Source: Pigmentiphaga sp. H8 (GTDB taxonomy: Bacteria > Pseudomonadota > Gammaproteobacteria > Burkholderiales > Burkholderiaceae_B). From it: DNA of 64,000 nucleotides. The stretch lies in NCBI RefSeq assembly GCF_003854895.1, contig NZ_CP033966.1:806001-870000 (forward strand), given 5' to 3'. Below, piece by piece: positions 28,267 to 36,547 of the stretch. How positions within the stretch are numbered: position 1 is the first letter of the stretch; each line of letters opens with the position of its first letter. The position numbers were made by a program, and so were the translations under genes. The notes beneath the pieces are model-generated. The model had not been told where the DNA came from. It was given only the letters and a program-made list of their open reading frames with translations, and ran no database searches.

Positions 28267-29283
28267 CTAGGGCGGACTGGCGGCCGCATGAGCAAGGCTG
28301 GTTACAAGCTGGGCGGCGGGCGCCGGCCGTTGCGGGAAGAATCGTTGCCGGAAATCGTCCAGGGTGCGCCGCAATCCTTCTTCCAGCGGCGTGCCCGGTT
28401 CCCAGCCCAGCATGCGGCGGGCAAGGCCGATGTCGGGGCAGCGCCGCACCGGATCGTCCTGGGGCAGCGGCCGCCGTTCGATGTCCGACGCCGAGCCGGC
28501 CAGGCTCCGGATGGTGCGGGCGATGTCGAGCACCGTGGTCTCGTGCGTGTTGCCCAGGTTCACCGGACCGTGGAAATCGTCGGGGCTGTTCATCAGGCGC
28601 ATCAGGCCGTCGATCAGGTCGTCCACGTAGCAGAACGAGCGGGTCTGGCTGCCGTCGCCGTAGAGGGTCATGGGTTCGCCCGCCAGCGCCTGCATGATCA
28701 GATTGGATACCACCCGGCCGTCGTCGGGCCGCATACGGGGGCCGTAGGTATTGAAGATGCGGGCGATCTTGACCTGCAGCCCATACTGGCGCTGGTAATC
28801 GGCGAACAGCGTTTCCGCGCAGCGCTTGCCTTCGTCGTAGCAGGCCCGTATCCCGTTGGGATTGACGTGGCCCCAGTAGTCCTCGCGCTGCGGATGGCGG
28901 TTCGGATCGCCGTAGACCTCGCTGGTCGAGGCCTGCAGGATGCGCGCGTTCAGCCGCTTGGCCAGGCCCAGCATGTTGATGGAGCCATGCACGCAGGTCT
29001 TGGTGGTTTGCACGGGATCGTGCTGGTAGTGCACCGGCGAGGCGGGGCAGGCGAGGTTGTAGATCTCGTCGGCCTCGATGTAGAGCGGGAAGGTGATGTC
29101 GTGGCGCAGCAGCTCGAAGGAAGGATGCCCGATCAGGTGGGCGATGTTGGCCTTGGTGCCGGTATAGAAGTTGTCGACGCACAGGACCTCGTGCCCGGCT
29201 TCGATCAGCCGCGTGCACAGGTGCGATCCCAGGAAGCCGGCACCGCCTGTGACGACGATGCGGCGTGGCAGAAGCGGGCTCAT
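28267..29283 (-). CDS. UDP-glucuronate decarboxylase (UDP-xylose synthase)
   Basis: The 338-residue extended-SDR enzyme has an NAD-binding GGAGFLGSHLCTRLIEAGHE. Blocks highly typical of the UXS family follow: RHDITFPLYIEADEIYNLAC, PASPVHYQHDPVQTTKT, ASTSEVYGDPNRHPQ and the catalytic CYDEGKRCAETL (Tyr-x3-Lys). UXS converts UDP-glucuronate to UDP-xylose and CO2. The needed UDP-glucuronate can come from the dehydrogenase at 42795. The ATG at 29283 overlaps the preceding glycosyltransferase by 4 nt. It is the last gene of the coupled nine-gene run. Confidence 0.91.
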   Translation of the reverse strand: MSPLLPRRIVVTGGAGFLGSHLCTRLIEAGHEVLCVDNFYTGTKANIAHLIGHPSFELLRHDITFPLYIEADEIYNLACPASPVHYQHDPVQTTKTCVHGSINMLGLAKRLNARILQASTSEVYGDPNRHPQREDYWGHVNPNGIRACYDEGKRCAETLFADYQRQYGLQVKIARIFNTYGPRMRPDDGRVVSNLIMQALAGEPMTLYGDGSQTRSFCYVDDLIDGLMRLMNSPDDFHGPVNLGNTHETTVLDIARTIRSLAGSASDIERRPLPQDDPVRRCPDIGLARRMLGWEPGTPLEEGLRRTLDDFRQRFFPQRPAPAAQLVTSLAHAAASPP

Positions 29284-30281
29284 GATGGCATCTCCTCGGG
29301 TTGGGCGGCCAGGTCCGCGGTCGTGCGCGTCGCTTGCGCGAAGACGTCCATCCAGTCGCGCACGAAGCGGTCGATGCCGAAACGCTGCAAGGCCCTCAGG
29401 CGCGCCTCCTGGCCCCAGGTGCGGGCCAGTTCGGGGTCGGCCAGCAGCTCGTGCATGACATCGGCCAGGCAGTCCAGGCGGGTGTCCACATAGCCGTTGG
29501 CGCCGTTCTCGATCACGGTGCTCATCTCGGTGGTGGCCAGGCCGATGACGGGCACGCCCGCCATCATGGCCTCGATTACCGCCAGCCCCAGGCTGGTGTA
29601 GCGGATGGGGTTGAAGAAGAAGCGGTAGCGGGCCACGAGCGCGGGCAGCTCCAGGTTGGGCACCTCTCCCAGGCCGCCCAGCGACTGCGCGTCCATGCCG
29701 GCCAGGTCCAGCGGCACGCGGGCGCGCAGCGCGTCGTAGACATCGGCCCCCAGGCGCCGGCCGCGCCGCTTCAGGTGATTCACCACGACGATGCCGCGCG
29801 GTGTCGTGCCCTGATACTCGATGTCGGGGGGCAGCCGCACGCCATGCTCGACCACGCGCGCGGGCGTGCAACCGCTGTCCCACATCAGGGCGTTGAACGG
29901 GGTGACGTGGACCAGTGTGCCGCGAGGCTCCTGGAACCAGTGCACCGTGTTGGTGGGATGCAGCTGCGGCGGATCGTGTTCCAGATAAATCTGCGGCAGC
30001 TGGCGCTGCGCGGCCGTCAGCAACTGCCCGCGATCCTCCAGGTAGGCCTGCTTGGATTGGTACAGCACGCAGTCGAAGCGCATGTCGCGTACCTTGCTGG
30101 CGGACACTTCGTGGACGTTGCGGCCCCAGGGCAGACCGTGTCCCAGCGGCGCGTAGCCCGGCCCGCCGCCCGGGCGCGTGACGACATGGAACTCGTGCGG
30201 CACCTGGGTGAGGTAATAAAGATAGTTGCCGTGTACGTGCCAGGTCAGGATGCGCAATGGTCGCGCGAGGGTGTCAGGCAT
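29280..30281 (-). CDS. GT4-like glycosyltransferase
   Basis: The 333-residue protein begins with a short Rossmann-like N-domain (LRILTWHVHGNYLYYLTQVP). It has a nucleotide-sugar side with FFFNPIRYTSLGLAVIEAMM and AGVPVIGLATTEMSTVIENG, a GT4-like donor motif. It is shorter than usual GT4 enzymes because the N-domain is compact. The substrate is unknown. It overlaps the upstream GT9 gene by 8 nt and the downstream UDP-xylose synthase by 4 nt, so a role in the same pathway is strongly implied; xylosyl transfer is a plausible guess. Confidence 0.87.
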   Translation of the reverse strand: MPDTLARPLRILTWHVHGNYLYYLTQVPHEFHVVTRPGGGPGYAPLGHGLPWGRNVHEVSASKVRDMRFDCVLYQSKQAYLEDRGQLLTAAQRQLPQIYLEHDPPQLHPTNTVHWFQEPRGTLVHVTPFNALMWDSGCTPARVVEHGVRLPPDIEYQGTTPRGIVVVNHLKRRGRRLGADVYDALRARVPLDLAGMDAQSLGGLGEVPNLELPALVARYRFFFNPIRYTSLGLAVIEAMMAGVPVIGLATTEMSTVIENGANGYVDTRLDCLADVMHELLADPELARTWGQEARLRALQRFGIDRFVRDWMDVFAQATRTTADLAAQPEEMPS

Positions 30282-31359
30282 GGCTGGGCTCCTTGCAAAG
30301 CATGCGTTCGGCCTGGCGGATCACGTCCGAGGCCTTGATCCCGAGGGCGCACGGATGGCCGATCGGGCAATCGGGGTAGGCGCAGGGCCGGCAGGCAACG
30401 TCATGCCAGAGCACCACGTGCCGCGCGTGGTCGGCCGGCGCCCAGCGGTGCACGTCGCTGCCGCTGGCGATCACCACGCTGGGGGTGCGCATCGCCGCCG
30501 CGACATGGGAGACGCCGGTGTCGTTGCAGATCAGCAGGCGGCATCGTTCGAGCATGGCCGCCAGCGCGCCCAGGTCCGTGCGGCCCGCCAGGTCGCGCAG
30601 CGGGGTACCGGCCAGGCGTCCGACCCGGCGCGTCAGCGCGCGTTCTTCGCCGCTTCCGGTCAACGCCACGTCGAAGCCCGCCCGGGCGACCGCCGAGGCC
30701 ACGGCCGCGTAGCGTTCGGCCGGCCAGCGGCGCGAGGACAGGCGGGCGCCGGGATGGACCAGCACCGTGCGGTCCGGCCGGAGTCCTTCCCGCTCGGCCA
30801 ACCGGGCAGCCGCCTGCCTGTCCTCGTCTGTCAGCGGAAACTCCAGCGCGGCGTCCGGGCAGGGTACGTCCAGGAAGCGCATCAAGGCCAGGTAGCGTTC
30901 GACCTCGGGCAGGTGGTCAGGCCAGGGCATCCACCACGCGTCGCGTTCCAGGCCGTGCTCTCGCTCGGGCTGGAAGCCGGCGATGCGCGCCGCGCCCAGG
31001 CGTCGCACGATGTCGTTGGTCAGACGGCCGCTGCCGTGCATTTGCAGGGCGACGTCGAAGCGCTGCGCCCGGGCCCAGTCGAAGAAGGCGGGCAGCGCGT
31101 CCGCGCGGGCGGGCTGTTCCGGCAGCCCGTCCAGTCCGGGAAAGACGGCCAGTTCGTCGACATGGCGGGCGAAGCGTTGCTGGAATCCCCGCGCGCCCGC
31201 CAGGCCGACCAGGGTGATCCGGGCTCGGGGAAAGCGTGCGCGCAAGGCTCGCAGCGCCGGTACGGCGCATAGCATGTCGCCCAGTTGCAGGGCGCGGAAC
31301 ACGGCGATGCTGCCGGGTTCGGGTTGCCACAGGGGATGGGAGCCCGGTGTGCCGGTCAT
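30274..31359 (-). CDS. GT9-family (heptosyltransferase-like) glycosyltransferase
   Basis: The 361-residue GT-B protein has the GT9 N-terminus IAVFRALQLGDMLCAVPALR. In the C-domain are VLVHPGARLSSRRWPAERYA and the donor-site CRLLICNDTGVSHVAAAM, the family's most conserved stretch. A Cys motif CRPCAYPDCPIGHPCALG near the end matches the one in the second GT9 gene at 34104. GT9 enzymes transfer ADP-heptose or related sugars to LPS core. The ATG at 31359 overlaps the GT2 gene by 4 nt. Confidence 0.9.
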   Translation of the reverse strand: MTGTPGSHPLWQPEPGSIAVFRALQLGDMLCAVPALRALRARFPRARITLVGLAGARGFQQRFARHVDELAVFPGLDGLPEQPARADALPAFFDWARAQRFDVALQMHGSGRLTNDIVRRLGAARIAGFQPEREHGLERDAWWMPWPDHLPEVERYLALMRFLDVPCPDAALEFPLTDEDRQAAARLAEREGLRPDRTVLVHPGARLSSRRWPAERYAAVASAVARAGFDVALTGSGEERALTRRVGRLAGTPLRDLAGRTDLGALAAMLERCRLLICNDTGVSHVAAAMRTPSVVIASGSDVHRWAPADHARHVVLWHDVACRPCAYPDCPIGHPCALGIKASDVIRQAERMLCKEPSHA

Positions 31360-32345
31360 AGGAATCTCGCCTTGAAGTGCCATGCACCGCGCAGCCTCCA
31401 GAACAGCGAAAGCGGGGGGATCAGCACCGATGTGACCAGCATCTCGACCACGTGCGACGGCGCGAGCGAGGCGCCGCGCAGCCGGGCAAGGAAGAAGTGC
31501 AGGGTCAGGGCCGACCAGACCGCCAACCCGCACCATGCCAGCCATGGAAGATCGGCCGCGGCGCCCGCCACGGTGGCCAGCGCGGCGGCGACGATGGCGA
31601 AGTAGTTCCAGGGAGGGCGGCGGCGTATGCGGGCCCGGTACAGCAGCGGATGCTTCTTGTAGAGCAAGGCGTCGAAAAACACCTTGCGCTGCTGGCCCAC
31701 GCTGACGCCGACGGGCGCCGGCCTGACCGGATGCAGCACGATGGCGTCCTCGGCCCGCGCGATCCGGCGCCCGTGCGCCAGCAGCGTGAACTGCAGGTCG
31801 GAGTCCTCGCGCCAGGCCAGCGTGAACCGCTCGTCGAAGCCACCCACGGCGACCAGCGCCCGCTTGCGCACCAGGCAGTTGGCGGTGGCGAATTCCGCGT
31901 GTTCCAGTCCACCGGTATCCCGCTCATGGTCGCGCGGCCGGTCCGGCAGCGGCACGCGTATCCGGCCGACGACGGCATCGACGCCGTCGGTCATCGCGTC
32001 CAGGCCGCGGCGCAGCCACGACGGCGTGGGAATCGTGTCGTCGTCGGTGAAGGCGACGATGGGCGCCCGCGCCTCTTCCCAACCCCGGTTGCGTGCGCCG
32101 GAGGGGCCTTGCGTGCCTTCGGCGTCGAGGTAGCGCACGCTCAACCCGCGCGCGGCATGTTCCCGGGCCAGCGTTTCGACCACGCGGCGGGTCTCGCGAT
32201 CCGGGCCGTCATCGACCACCAGGAGTTCGAAGCGCCGGGGATCGACGTCCTGCCAGGTCAGCGCCCGCAGGCAGCGTCGCAGCATGCGCGGCCGTCGGTA
32301 GGTCGGCACGACCACCGAAACCAGCAGGGCCGGAGGGGTGCTCAT
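31356..32345 (-). CDS. GT2-family glycosyltransferase with C-terminal membrane helices
   Basis: The 329-residue protein starts with the GT-A core LLVSVVVPTYRRPRMLRRCL and LLVVDDGPD. It then has the metal-binding VAFTDDDTIPTPSWL (DDD) and an acceptor block GGFDERFTLAWREDSDLQFT. After about residue 245 there are two to three hydrophobic helices (YFAIVAAALATVAGAAADLP, LAWCGLAVWSALTLHFFLA). It is thus probably membrane-anchored with a cytoplasmic catalytic domain. Start and stop overlap its neighbours by 4 nt each. Confidence 0.9.
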   Translation of the reverse strand: MSTPPALLVSVVVPTYRRPRMLRRCLRALTWQDVDPRRFELLVVDDGPDRETRRVVETLAREHAARGLSVRYLDAEGTQGPSGARNRGWEEARAPIVAFTDDDTIPTPSWLRRGLDAMTDGVDAVVGRIRVPLPDRPRDHERDTGGLEHAEFATANCLVRKRALVAVGGFDERFTLAWREDSDLQFTLLAHGRRIARAEDAIVLHPVRPAPVGVSVGQQRKVFFDALLYKKHPLLYRARIRRRPPWNYFAIVAAALATVAGAAADLPWLAWCGLAVWSALTLHFFLARLRGASLAPSHVVEMLVTSVLIPPLSLFWRLRGAWHFKARFL

Positions 32346-34081
32346 GCCGATTTCTCCAACAGGAAGGAACCGATGGCGAGTGCGTCGAGCGGGGACGTCC
32401 AGAAACATTCGATCGCGTCGCGCGGCGTGCACACGACGGGTTCGCCCCGCGTGTTGAAGGAGGTGTTCACCAGTACCGGTACGCCCGTGCGGCGCTCGAA
32501 CGCGGCGAGCAGGTCGTAGTACAGCGGGTGCTGGTCGCGGCGCACCGTCTGCACCCGCGCGGTGCCATCGGTGTGGCGCACGGCCGGGATGCGATCGGCC
32601 TTGTCCGCCAGCACGTCGAAGACGAACAGCATGAACGGGGCGACGATGGGGCCGGGGCGCGACGTGGCGAACCAGTCCCGGGCGCGTTCTTCCATGACGA
32701 CCGGCGCCACCGGGCGGAAGTCCTCGCGGTCCTTGATCTCGTTGAGCCGGGACTGCATGCCCGGATCGATGGGCGAGGCCAGGATGGACCGTGCGCCCAG
32801 GGCGCGCGGCCCGAATTCCATGCGGCCCTGGAACCATCCCACGATCCTGTCCTGCGCCAGCAGTTCCGCCGTGGCCTCGGCGATGTCCGCCGGCCTGCGG
32901 TAGGCCAGCTTCGAACGTTGCAGGAAGGCCTCGATCTCGTCGTCGCCGAATTCCGGGCCCAGGAAGGCATGCTCCATGCTCCAGCGGCGCTCTTGCCCCG
33001 CGCGCTGCTGGCTGTTCACCCAGAGCGCCGCGCCCAACGAGGTGCCGGAGTCTCCTGCGGCCGGCTGCACCCAGACCTCGCGAAAGGGACCGCGCTCGCG
33101 CAGGCGCGCATTCATGACGCAGTTCAGCGCGACGCCGCCGGCCATGCAAAGATTGGGCGAACCCGTTTCGCGATGCAGCCAGCGCGCCATGCGCTCCACC
33201 GTCTGCTCCAGGGCGAACTGCAAGGACCGGGCGAGATCGTAGTGATGCTCTTCCAGCGGGCCGCCGCGGCGCCGCGCCGGGCCGAAGCGCTGCACAAGCG
33301 ATAGCGGCGACACGGTATAGCCGCCATCGTCGCCCACGCGCATGATTTCCTCGAAGAAGTCCGCGTGGCGTGGTTCGCCGAAGGACGCCAGAGCCATCAC
33401 CTTGTATTCGTCGGAGGAGTGCAGGAAGCCCAGGTGACGGGTGACTTCCTCGTACAGCAGGCCCAGCGAATGGGGAAGATCGATTTGCTTGATGCGCCGG
33501 TAGGCGCCACCGGAATAGTGTCCGTAGCTGGTGGTGGCGCGCTCGCCCCGGCCGTCCATGGTCAGGACCGCGGCATCGTCGAAGGGGGCGGCCAGGAACG
33601 CGCTGGCTTCGTGCGCCAGGTGATGCTCGACGAAATGCCAGCGCCGCTGGATGTCGCTGGACGTAGCGCCGCGGAAGCGCTCCTGGAGATGATGCGGAGC
33701 GCCATCGGCCAATTGGCGGGGGGCGTTGACCACATACGACAGGAACAGCGGGTCCCAGGGCGAGGTCGTCGCCGTGGGGCTGCCGCCGCGCGAGGGCTCC
33801 AGCGGCAGCGTGATGTGCCCATCCACGGCCTGTTCCTGCAACAGCAGGGACGGGTCGTACGAATAGGCGAAGTGGTCGACCTGCGGGAGGTCGATGCCGG
33901 CCTGCGCCAGGCAATAGTCGATGGCGTGGAAAGGCAGTTGCCAGGTCGTGAACGGTACTGGCCGCTTGCCGTGCTTGACGTGGGTGAAACGCTCTTCTTC
34001 CGCCGCTGCCAGCACCACGCCGTCGCGTACCAGCGTCGCGGAGCAGTCGTGGTAGACCGCGTTGATTCCCAGTGTGTACAT
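32342..34081 (-). CDS. Carbamoyltransferase (NodU/CmcH/TobZ family)
   Basis: The 579-residue protein has the Kae1-like N-terminal domain: LGINAVYHDCSATLVRDGVV, WHFVEHHLAHEASAFLAAPF with its metal histidines, VLTMDGRGE, and MAGGVALNCVMNARL. The YrdC-like C-terminal domain has IVGWFQGRMEFGPRALGARS and LVNTSFNTRGEPVV. Such enzymes use carbamoyl phosphate and ATP to O-carbamoylate sugars (NodU on Nod factors) or antibiotics. It sits in the middle of the glycosyltransferase operon, so the pathway product is probably carbamoylated. It starts 22 nt after the GT9 gene at 34104 and overlaps the GT2 gene by 4 nt. Confidence 0.93.
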   Translation of the reverse strand: MYTLGINAVYHDCSATLVRDGVVLAAAEEERFTHVKHGKRPVPFTTWQLPFHAIDYCLAQAGIDLPQVDHFAYSYDPSLLLQEQAVDGHITLPLEPSRGGSPTATTSPWDPLFLSYVVNAPRQLADGAPHHLQERFRGATSSDIQRRWHFVEHHLAHEASAFLAAPFDDAAVLTMDGRGERATTSYGHYSGGAYRRIKQIDLPHSLGLLYEEVTRHLGFLHSSDEYKVMALASFGEPRHADFFEEIMRVGDDGGYTVSPLSLVQRFGPARRRGGPLEEHHYDLARSLQFALEQTVERMARWLHRETGSPNLCMAGGVALNCVMNARLRERGPFREVWVQPAAGDSGTSLGAALWVNSQQRAGQERRWSMEHAFLGPEFGDDEIEAFLQRSKLAYRRPADIAEATAELLAQDRIVGWFQGRMEFGPRALGARSILASPIDPGMQSRLNEIKDREDFRPVAPVVMEERARDWFATSRPGPIVAPFMLFVFDVLADKADRIPAVRHTDGTARVQTVRRDQHPLYYDLLAAFERRTGVPVLVNTSFNTRGEPVVCTPRDAIECFWTSPLDALAIGSFLLEKSA

Positions 34082-34103
34082 GGGCGGGCTCCTTGAGGGG
34101 TGT

Positions 34104-35231
34104 TCAGGCGGCCTGCGTGGCGGCGCACGCGCGGCGCCGCCAGGCCAGCAGTTCGTGCGCGGCCTGGACCACGACGGCGGGGTCGACGCCCGCCAGGCAG
34201 GCGTGGTGGCCTTCCGGGCAGACGCTGCGATAGCAGTACTTGCAGGGCACGTCGCGGTTCAGCAGCCGGTGTTCGACGCCCCAGGGCGCGTGCTGAGGAT
34301 TGGTCAGCGCATACAGGTCGGCCACCGGCGTGCCGACGGCCGCCGCCAGGTGCACCGGCCCGCTGTTGTTCGAGACCAGCACAGCCGCGTCGGCCAGCAG
34401 CGCACCCAGTTCCCCCAGGCTCAATTCACCGGCCATGTCGGTCGCGCACCGGCCCGCCAGGACGTCGACGTGTTCGGCCAGCGGCCGTTCTCCGGCGTCT
34501 CCGGTCAGTACGACCGGCGCGGTGGCGGACAGCTCGCGGACCACGCGGGCGAACAGTTCGGGCGGATAGCGCCGGGACGGCGCGCTGGCGCCCGGGTGGA
34601 CCACGATGCAGGAGGCCAAGTCGGCGATGCCGCGGGCGGCGAGTTTTCCCCGCATCGCTTCACGGTCGGCCGGCCGCACGGCGAACTCCAGTCCCTCGGC
34701 CGGCGGCCGGGCGCCGATCGACGCCACCAGGTCGAGCTGGCGCCGGGTCTCGTGGCGCCCGCCATCCATGGGAACATCGTCCTTCGTCCAGTCCGATAGC
34801 AACTGGTACGGGTTCTCGCGGGCATGGGCAAGCACGCGCGGGATGCCGGCCAGCCTGCACATCAGGGCGGCGGGCAAAGCGCTCTGGCTGTACACGGTGA
34901 AGATCGCCGCCGCATCGAAGCCGCCGGCGCGCAACTGCTCGATCATGGCCAGGTCCGGGGCCGGATCGGCCGTCCGCAGGTTCTTCACCCACGGCGCGTC
35001 GTAGGCGATCGCCGCGTCCACGCTGGGCAGGTGCGGAGCCAGGCGCGCGCCGGCCGGCGAGCACAGCAGCGTGATGCGCCGGCCGGCCGCCGAGTGCTTC
35101 AGCGCGCGCAGCGCCGGCGTGGTCATCAGCACGTCGCCCAGGTTGTCCAGCCTGACGCAGAGTATGTTCGTGGCGCGGTCCCAGCCCGAGGTCACGGGCG
35201 CGTCGTCCGGCCGCTGCGCGAGGGCACTCAT
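34104..35231 (-). CDS. GT9-family (heptosyltransferase-like) glycosyltransferase
   Basis: The 375-residue GT-B enzyme has ILCVRLDNLGDVLMTTPALR, the GT9 N-terminal signature. It also has IVVHPGASAPSRRYPPELFA and AAVLVSNNSGPVHLAAAVGT at the donor site. Near the end it has CKYCYRSVCPEGHHACLAGV, a Cys-rich block shared with the GT9 at 30274 and resembling the end of LPS heptosyltransferase II. The presence of a GmhB-like phosphatase just upstream supports heptose as the donor sugar. It overlaps that phosphatase gene by 4 nt. Confidence 0.91.
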   Translation of the reverse strand: MSALAQRPDDAPVTSGWDRATNILCVRLDNLGDVLMTTPALRALKHSAAGRRITLLCSPAGARLAPHLPSVDAAIAYDAPWVKNLRTADPAPDLAMIEQLRAGGFDAAAIFTVYSQSALPAALMCRLAGIPRVLAHARENPYQLLSDWTKDDVPMDGGRHETRRQLDLVASIGARPPAEGLEFAVRPADREAMRGKLAARGIADLASCIVVHPGASAPSRRYPPELFARVVRELSATAPVVLTGDAGERPLAEHVDVLAGRCATDMAGELSLGELGALLADAAVLVSNNSGPVHLAAAVGTPVADLYALTNPQHAPWGVEHRLLNRDVPCKYCYRSVCPEGHHACLAGVDPAVVVQAAHELLAWRRRACAATQAA

Positions 35232-35809
35232 GCCACCTCCCTGGCGCGCAGCGCCACCGCCACGATGGTGGCCGCCTGTTCGAAGCCATCCACGATGTAG
35301 TCGGGCTCGCGGAACGGACCCCGTACCCATTCGGTTTCATGGCCGTTGTTCAGCAGCACGGTGCGGCAGCCCGCGCGGCGGCCGGCCTCCACGTCGTCCA
35401 GGATGTCGCCGATGAACCAGGACCGCTCCAGGTCCAGGCCGAGGTCGCGCGCGGCCTGGCGCAGCAGTCCGGGCTGGGGCTTGCGACAGGTGCAGGGCAG
35501 GGCATAGGGACGGCGCACGCCACGCGCCAGGTGGGGGCAGTAGTAGAACCCGTGCAGCCTGGCATGGGCGCCCTCGAACATGCGCGCGAGTTGCAGGTGC
35601 ACGCCTATCAGCGCTTCTTCCTCGAACAGTCCGAGCGCGACGCCGGGCTGGTTCGTGACGACGACCATGGGCGCGTTCGTGCCTCCCAGGCGCCGCAGGC
35701 CCGTTTCCACGCCCCGGTCGAAGCGCATCCGCGCCGGATCGACGTTGTAGGCGTCGTTCACCAGCAGCGTGCCGTCCTTGTCCAGGAATACCGCCGGTTT
35801 CAGGGCCAT
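35228..35809 (-). CDS. HAD-IIIA phosphatase, GmhB/HisB-N type
   Basis: The 193-residue protein has motif I AVFLDKDGTLLVNDAYNVDP, motif II VVVTNQPGVALG, a zinc loop CPHLARGVRRPYALPCTC, then RKPQPGLLRQAARDLGLDL and WFIGDILDDVEAG. This is the layout of D-glycero-D-manno-heptose-1,7-bisphosphate 7-phosphatase. Lys replaces Arg in motif I (DKDGT rather than DRDGT), which occurs in paralogues, so the exact substrate is not certain. It overlaps the SDR gene by 10 nt and the GT9 gene by 4 nt. No heptose isomerase or kinase is seen in the window. Confidence 0.88.
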   Translation of the reverse strand: MALKPAVFLDKDGTLLVNDAYNVDPARMRFDRGVETGLRRLGGTNAPMVVVTNQPGVALGLFEEEALIGVHLQLARMFEGAHARLHGFYYCPHLARGVRRPYALPCTCRKPQPGLLRQAARDLGLDLERSWFIGDILDDVEAGRRAGCRTVLLNNGHETEWVRGPFREPDYIVDGFEQAATIVAVALRAREVA

Positions 35810-36531
35810 GACGTTTCTCGCATCGGCAGCACCATCACTTCGGGGATGACGGTCTCGTCGGGTTGCAGCAGGACGAAGCGCACGGTGCGCGCCACGTTGC
35901 CCGGGTCCTGGAGCGTGTCGGCATCGATGTCGGGAAAGCGGTCCAGCAGGAAGGGCGTGCGCATGCCGCCGGCCACGACCGCCGAGACCTTGATGCCGTG
36001 GGGGCGAAGTTCGGCGTGCAGGGCGTGCGACAGGCCCAGGAGGCCCCATTTGGTGGCGTGGTAGACGGCGGCGTTGGGCCAGGCGCGCTTGGAAGCGGTC
36101 GAGGCGATGTTGACGATGTGCCCGTGTCCGCGCTCCTTCATGTGGGCGCACGCATGCCGGGATATCAGGAAGGGGCCGGTCAGGTTGGTGCGCAGGATGC
36201 GGTCCCAGTCGGCCAGCCCCAGTTCGTCGATGGGCACGGTCAGGTCGACGGCGGCATTGTTGACGACGGCGTCCAGATGCCCGAAGCGCGAGATGGCGCG
36301 GTCGATGGCGGCCCGCACGTCGCTCTCGTTGCCCACGTCGAAGCCGATCGCATCGGTGTGCGCGCCGATGCGCCGGGCCATCGCATGCGCCTTGCCTTCG
36401 TCGACGTCGCCGATCAGAACGCGGGCCCCATCGGCCGCCAATTCCTGGCAGATGGCCGCGCCCAGTCCCTGCCCGCCGCCTGTCACCAGTACCGTCCTGC
36501 CTGCCATGCTCGTGGGTGTCCGGGATGTCAT
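35800..36531 (-). CDS. SDR-family oxidoreductase
   Basis: The 243-residue classical SDR has the cofactor motif VLVTGGGQGLGAAICQEL, an NAD-preferring acidic residue after strand 2 (LIGDVDEGKA), the NNAAVDL motif and the catalytic Ser-Tyr-Lys (STASKRAWPNAAVYHATKWG). The substrate is unknown. Within this operon it could oxidise, reduce or epimerise a sugar, or it may process an aglycone. It starts 16 nt after the GT4 gene at 36548. Confidence 0.88.
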   Translation of the reverse strand: MTSRTPTSMAGRTVLVTGGGQGLGAAICQELAADGARVLIGDVDEGKAHAMARRIGAHTDAIGFDVGNESDVRAAIDRAISRFGHLDAVVNNAAVDLTVPIDELGLADWDRILRTNLTGPFLISRHACAHMKERGHGHIVNIASTASKRAWPNAAVYHATKWGLLGLSHALHAELRPHGIKVSAVVAGGMRTPFLLDRFPDIDADTLQDPGNVARTVRFVLLQPDETVIPEVMVLPMRETSWP

Positions 36532-36547
36532 GCTTTTCTCCTTGCTG

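Noticed and set aside
28267..29883. 538-codon frame extending the UDP-xylose synthase upstream
   Set aside because: The extra 200 codons are a shadow of the preceding glycosyltransferase gene; the protein family begins at the ATG at 29283.
31356..33914. 852-codon minus-strand frame that would extend the GT2 gene upstream
   Set aside because: The upstream part overlaps the carbamoyltransferase in another frame and has no GT2-like sequence; the ATG at 32345 starts the real gene.
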